Shown piece after piece: positions 6,128-8,542 of a stretch of DNA of 8,542 nt. The translations under genes and the position numbers were made by a program. The notes below the pieces were generated by a model, which made no database searches, was not told the origin of the DNA, and worked only from the letters and a program-made list of their open reading frames with translations. The first letter of the stretch is position 1. Each line of letters opens with the position of its first letter. The stretch comes from SPCO01 sp964427285 (GTDB lineage: Bacteria; Chloroflexota; Limnocylindria; Limnocylindrales; CSP1-4): the NCBI GenBank assembly GCA_964427285.1, contig CAYRTS010000106.1:1-8542 (forward strand), written 5' to 3'.

Positions 6128-7593
6128 GGCCGCGGGGCGAACAACTCCCCGAGCAGCTGGACTGCCGTCTCCTCGATGATCCCGGCGACATCCGGTGAGA
6201 ACGGGGCGGGCTGCCCGTAGCCGCGATGCGAGATCGCCGGCTCATAGCCGCCGTGCGGGTACTCGTCCGGGGTTGCCACGTAGCCAAGGCTCCCCTGGCT
6301 GTAGCCGGCGAAGATCGTGACCGGAGCCGGGGAGCGGCGACGCACCGCCGTCCCGATCGCCCCGAAGATCTCGCCCGGTGCCCCGACGATCGCGCAGTCG
6401 CCGATCCGGGCCGCCCAGATCTCGCCGTTGACGGCGGTCGCGCGGCCGCCGGCGGCCTCCTGGGCGAGCATGGTCTCCAGCCACGAGATGTGATAGCGGA
6501 TCGGGTTCATGGTGACGCGTGTTTCGCCCCTGGTCGTGCGAGCCGCCAGGTCCGCACGTCGTTCGTCGAGCTCGCGCTCGAGGTCGGCGACGCTGGGCGC
6601 GGCGAGCAATGGCAGGGACACGATCCGGCGCGCCGTCCGCAGTTCCTGTCGGGGCTGCTCGTCAGCGAGGCGGCGGCGATAGAGCGAGATCGGGGTGACC
6701 GAGCCCCAGTCCGAGCGCTCGATCTCGATCGCCCACGGCTGCGAGTCCGCAAGGGCGTGCGCTGCTCCGAGTGCAAGCCGTTCGCCGAAGATCTCGGCGG
6801 CAACGAGCGCACCGACATCGTCGCGGAACGACTCGAGCGGCAGCGCGTCGCCGGCGGCTCCCTGGAGGAAGACGGTCACCGAGCCTGGCCGGTGAACATT
6901 GCTGACTGCGGATCGCAGCGGGCCGACGAAATCCGGGCCAGCCCCGGGGAAGTCCGGTCCGATCACGACCGGGTGGCACGGGAACGAGACGAGGGTGGCG
7001 ATCGCATCGGCGGCCAAGGGCGCACCATCCAGGCCGTCGACCCGGATCGCGACCAGCGAGTCGTCCCGCACGCCGTCGCGGTTCCAGCCGAGGATCGTCC
7101 GGCCGTCCGCGGTCCGTTCCCGCCGGTTGACGGCAAGGCCCGGCACGATCGTCTCGCCGCCGCTGACCCGTGCCGGCTCCAGCCGCCCCGCCGCCTCCAA
7201 CGCGACTGAGGCATAGCGGTCCGGGATCGAGTCCCAGTAGCGCAGCTCGGTCTCGGTCCACTCGTCGAATTCGCCACCGAGCTTGATGGTGGCGCCCGGC
7301 CACGGAGACGCGTGCGAGTGGCTGGAGTTGAGCAGGACGGCAGCCGGGTCACACCCGACCAGCTCCCCCACGCGCTCTCGAATGCGATCGGCCATCGGCG
7401 TGGTCAGGCCAACCACGTCGGCCGCGATGATCACGACGGTCGTGCCGGCCTCGTCGTCCCGGAAGACCGCGGCGGTGGCCAGCAGCGGTTCGTAGGCGGA
7501 ACGGGCCGCCAGTGGACGGCGCACATAGCCCAGCAGGTCCACTGGGAACGGCGGCGTGATGTCGGCTTCCGCAGCGCCAGCAAGCAGTGTCAT
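6124..7593 (-). CDS. Neutral/alkaline ceramidase N-terminal domain protein (ceramidase-like hydrolase, function unknown)
   Basis: A 489-residue protein recognisable from AEADITPPFPVDLLGY at the N-terminus and the ceramidase zinc-site segments. These are NSSHSHASP (His92/His94), FPCHPVVIG (His207), GAPGEIFG (Glu408) and a Tyr in GYVATPDEYPHGGYE (Tyr438 or Tyr445). They correspond to the His, His, Glu and Tyr ligands of Pseudomonas neutral ceramidase. The catalytic hexapeptide GDVSPN reads GDALPL (248-253), so the essential Ser is Leu251. There is no signal peptide, and at 489 residues the chain lacks room for the C-terminal immunoglobulin-like domain of true ceramidases (about 650 or more). 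It is therefore probably a cytosolic zinc hydrolase of another kind, not a ceramidase. GGAGG at 7601-7605 precedes the ATG by 7 nt. It lies 46 nt after the lipoyl gene, probably in the same transcript, and its stop overlaps that of the LacI gene. Confidence 0.88.
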   Translation of the reverse strand: MTLLAGAAEADITPPFPVDLLGYVRRPLAARSAYEPLLATAAVFRDDEAGTTVVIIAADVVGLTTPMADRIRERVGELVGCDPAAVLLNSSHSHASPWPGATIKLGGEFDEWTETELRYWDSIPDRYASVALEAAGRLEPARVSGGETIVPGLAVNRRERTADGRTILGWNRDGVRDDSLVAIRVDGLDGAPLAADAIATLVSFPCHPVVIGPDFPGAGPDFVGPLRSAVSNVHRPGSVTVFLQGAAGDALPLESFRDDVGALVAAEIFGERLALGAAHALADSQPWAIEIERSDWGSVTPISLYRRRLADEQPRQELRTARRIVSLPLLAAPSVADLERELDERRADLAARTTRGETRVTMNPIRYHISWLETMLAQEAAGGRATAVNGEIWAARIGDCAIVGAPGEIFGAIGTAVRRRSPAPVTIFAGYSQGSLGYVATPDEYPHGGYEPAISHRGYGQPAPFSPDVAGIIEETAVQLLGELFAPRP

Positions 7594-7639
7594 CCGTCAA
7601 CCTCCGCCCATCCCGAGGGGCTCTGACCGCGGGTGACGG

Positions 7640-7885
7640 CTACGAGCCGTCCTCGAGCCACGCGATGGTCTCGCCGACCGGCACCTCCGCGCCGGCGCCG
7701 TGGACGATCTCCACGAGGCTGCCCGATGCGGTGGACTCCATCTCCACGGTGCTCTTGTCCGTCTCGATCTCGGCGATGACGTCGCCGCGGGCGATCATGT
7801 CGCCGACGCTGCGAGTCCAGCCTGCTACCACGCCGCTCTCCATGTCATAGCCGAGCTTGGGCATCGCGATCGGGATTCGGGCCAT
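7640..7885 (-). CDS. Free-standing lipoyl-domain protein (2-oxoacid dehydrogenase E2 N-terminal type)
   Basis: An 81-residue protein that is almost exactly one lipoyl/biotinyl attachment domain. It has the PKLGYDMESG start, the W23 and GD turns, and EIETDKSTVEME with Lys44 as the predicted lipoylated residue. DKS rather than MKM indicates lipoyl, not biotin. In 2-oxoacid dehydrogenase complexes this domain is the N-terminus of the E2 subunit, carrying acyl groups between active sites; here the peripheral-binding and catalytic domains are absent. The frame is open up to an ATG at 7960, but the ATG at 7885 has GGGGAGA 5 nt upstream and begins exactly at the domain. The chain stops just after the fold (WLEDGS), and only 46 nt separate it from the next gene, so it does not look like a decayed E2. 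It may serve an E2 encoded elsewhere or act alone as a carrier. Confidence 0.88.
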   Translation of the reverse strand: MARIPIAMPKLGYDMESGVVAGWTRSVGDMIARGDVIAEIETDKSTVEMESTASGSLVEIVHGAGAEVPVGETIAWLEDGS

Positions 7886-7890
7886 CCATC

Positions 7891-7897
7891 TCTCCCC
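7891..7897 (-). promoter_or_regulatory. Ribosome binding site of the lipoyl-domain gene
   Basis: On the minus strand GGGGAGA lies 5 nt before the ATG at 7885. This selects the short 81-residue start over the in-frame ATG at 7960, which would add 25 residues unlike any lipoyl domain and lies upstream of the predicted operator. Confidence 0.7.
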
Positions 7898-7914
7898 AGC
7901 TGACGACGCCGCGG

Positions 7915-7932
7915 GCCGGGCGACATCCCGGC
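7915..7932. repeat. Perfect inverted repeat in the lipoyl gene leader
   Basis: GCCGGG and CCCGGC face each other around the 6-nt spacer CGACAT. In a minus-strand transcript it would form a 6-bp G+C hairpin between the predicted transcription start and the lipoyl ribosome binding site. In high-GC DNA such a short repeat may be chance; no T-run follows it, so it is not an intrinsic terminator. Confidence 0.4.
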
Positions 7933-7935
7933 AGG

Positions 7936-7949
7936 TGCAAGCGTTTCCA
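7936..7949. promoter_or_regulatory. LacI-family operator
   Basis: TGCAAGCGTTTCCA fits the LacI/GalR/CcpA-type consensus TGNAANCGNTNNCA at every defined position. The two halves are TGCAAGC and, on the other strand, TGGAAAC, around the central CpG that the hinge-helix leucine opens. It lies between two divergent genes and next to the -10-like heptamer at 7955-7961. The LacI protein encoded at 5096-6127 is the natural candidate to bind it. The match is read directly; binding and the identity of the regulator are inferred. Confidence 0.72.
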
Positions 7950-7954
7950 GCCCG

Positions 7955-7960
7955 TATCAT
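7955..7960 (+). promoter_or_regulatory. Candidate -10 element for the muconolactone isomerase-like gene
   Basis: TATCAT lies 64 nt before the ATG at 8024. The sequence 17 nt upstream (CAGGTG) is a poor -35, so this is a weak or activator-dependent promoter at best. The operator at 7936-7949 would fall in its spacer. Confidence 0.35.
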
Positions 7961-7961
7961 A
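7956..7961 (-). promoter_or_regulatory. Candidate -10 element for the lipoyl/ceramidase-like operon
   Basis: On the minus strand TATGAT differs from TATAAT at one base. Transcription would start near 7949, placing the LacI-type operator (7949-7936) at about +1 to +14, a classic repression position. No convincing -35 is seen 16-18 nt upstream. Confidence 0.42.
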
Positions 7962-8023
7962 GCGACGCAACGACGCGGGCTCGACGGGCCTGCGCGCAGA
8001 TCGACAGCGGGCGGGAGGGCAGC

Positions 8024-8317
8024 ATGGAGTTCCTGGTCAATATCGAGGTGAACTGGCCCCCGGACGGCGACCCCGACGAGCTCGCCCGGATCACGACTGC
8101 CGAGCGTGCCCGCGGCGCGGAACTAGCCGCAGCGGGCACGATTCGTCGCATGTGGCGAGTTCCGGGCCGGCGCGCCAACTGGGGCCTCTGGGAGGCCGAG
8201 GACGCTACGGCGCTCCACGCCGCCATCGGGTCCCTGCCGTTCTACCCGTATCTCGACGTCGACGTCATTCCGCTGGCCGCGCATCCCACGGATCCGGAGC
8301 GCCCCGGCGGTCGGTAG
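8024..8317 (+). CDS. Muconolactone delta-isomerase family protein
   Basis: A 97-residue protein with the ferredoxin-like dimeric fold of the muconolactone isomerase (CatC) family, which forms large ring oligomers. The start MEFLVNIEVNWP, the middle RMWRVPGRRANWGLWEAEDAT (43-62) and the end SLPFYPYLDVDVIPLAAHPTDP match CatC segment by segment (in CatC: WRIVGEYANYSIF, LPLFPYMKIEVTPLCRHP). Length is also the same, about 96. GGGAGGG at 8013-8019 precedes the ATG. In the beta-ketoadipate pathway CatC isomerises muconolactone, but no catechol or muconate gene is seen here, so this is probably one of the many family members of unknown substrate. Divergent to the lipoyl gene across a LacI-type operator, it may be co-regulated with the sugar operon. 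Confidence 0.82.
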   Translation: MEFLVNIEVNWPPDGDPDELARITTAERARGAELAAAGTIRRMWRVPGRRANWGLWEAEDATALHAAIGSLPFYPYLDVDVIPLAAHPTDPERPGGR

Positions 8318-8491
8318 AGCGGTCGGCGGAGGCCGGTCAGTGGTGGCCTGTCCGATTGCAAGCGTGTGGGCGCGCGTCTGGTAGGCGCACTGCGTGAAGA
8401 TCTGAGCGTGGCCAATCTCGGGTTCATGCAGATTTCGCGCGATCCCGCACCCCACCACGTTGAAATGTCCTACAAGTGCGCCTGGCAGGAG
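8318..8491. other. Region without a recognisable gene
   Basis: This stretch holds no convincing coding frame on either strand; a 111-residue minus-strand frame crosses it but also runs antisense through the isomerase gene and resembles nothing I recognise. I see no RNA gene or terminator. Parts of it, especially 8460-8480 (TTGAAATGTCCTACAAGTG), are less GC-rich than the flanking genes, so it may include the edge of some other element, but nothing identifies one. Confidence 0.5.
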
Positions 8492-8542
8492 CGGCGCAGG
8501 CAGCCGGGCGGCGCAGGCAGCCGGGCGGCGCAGGCAGCCGGG
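8492..8542. repeat. Three perfect 17-bp tandem repeats
   Basis: The unit CGGCGCAGGCAGCCGGG occurs three times back to back (8492-8508, 8509-8525, 8526-8542) with no mismatch and reaches the window edge, so the array may continue. A 17-bp unit shifts the reading frame at each copy, so it is probably not coding. There are no spacers, which excludes a CRISPR array. Confidence 0.95.

Noticed and set aside
6226..7209. A 327-codon plus-strand open frame opposite the ceramidase-like gene
   Set aside because: Low-complexity Arg/Ala/Asp-rich translation with no recognisable motif, and the opposite strand encodes conserved zinc-site segments.
7886..7960. Longer lipoyl protein starting at 7960
   Set aside because: The extra 25 residues are not part of a lipoyl domain, the start lies upstream of the predicted operator, and a good ribosome binding site precedes the ATG at 7885.
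8357..8370. A second LacI operator (TGCAAGCGTGTGGG)
   Set aside because: The left half repeats the first nine bases of the operator at 7936, but the right half lacks the conserved T and CA; no symmetric half is present and no gene starts nearby.
8123..8458. A 111-codon minus-strand frame at the 3' end of the window
   Set aside because: It runs antisense through the isomerase gene, has no recognisable domain, and I see no clear ribosome binding site or partner gene.
8492..8542. CRISPR array
   Set aside because: The repeats are only 17 bp and directly adjacent with no spacers, and there are no cas genes.

Overview
The window is high-GC DNA, about two-thirds G+C or more by eye, with codons mostly ending in G or C and tightly packed genes. 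The mix is a sugar ABC permease, SMP-30 lactonase, SDR, mandelate-racemase-group enolase, CaiB/BaiF transferase, LacI regulator and ceramidase-like hydrolase. It suggests a heterotrophic bacterium, perhaps a Chloroflexota lineage (Thermomicrobia/Limnocylindria-like) or an actinobacterium. That placement is an impression from gene content and composition; there is no rRNA or other marker to fix it.

Positions 3-6127 (+ strand) form one apparent operon of seven genes. They are the 3' end of a carbohydrate ABC permease, an SMP-30/gluconolactonase-type lactonase, an SDR dehydrogenase, a mandelate racemase-subgroup enolase-superfamily enzyme, a VOC (glyoxalase/epimerase fold) enzyme, a class III CoA-transferase and a LacI-family regulator. 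The gaps are 16 nt, -4 nt (ATGA), 12 nt, 37 nt, -8 nt and 0 nt. The operon start and its promoter lie upstream of the window. The logical reading is uptake of a sugar or derivative, oxidation to a lactone (SDR), hydrolysis (SMP-30), dehydration of the sugar acid (enolase superfamily), then conversion of a downstream acid to a CoA thioester (class III CoA-transferase, with the VOC protein perhaps as an epimerase or lyase). The substrate is not determinable from sequence alone. No sugar kinase or keto-deoxy-acid aldolase is present in the window.

Positions 6124-7885 (- strand) hold two genes read toward the operon: an 81-residue free-standing lipoyl-domain protein, then a 489-residue protein with the neutral ceramidase N-terminal domain fold. 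The latter has no signal peptide and carries Leu where ceramidases have the catalytic Ser. Its stop codon overlaps the LacI stop codon in a CTAG.

Positions 7886-8023 are a divergent intergenic region. It contains a textbook LacI-family operator (TGCAAGCGTTTCCA, 7936-7949) beside a symmetric TATCATA heptamer that can serve as a -10 element on both strands. This gives a plausible target for the LacI protein encoded 1.8 kb away. On the other side lies a 97-residue muconolactone isomerase-family protein (8024-8317, +). The last 225 bases hold no recognisable gene and end in three perfect 17-bp tandem repeats that run into the window edge.
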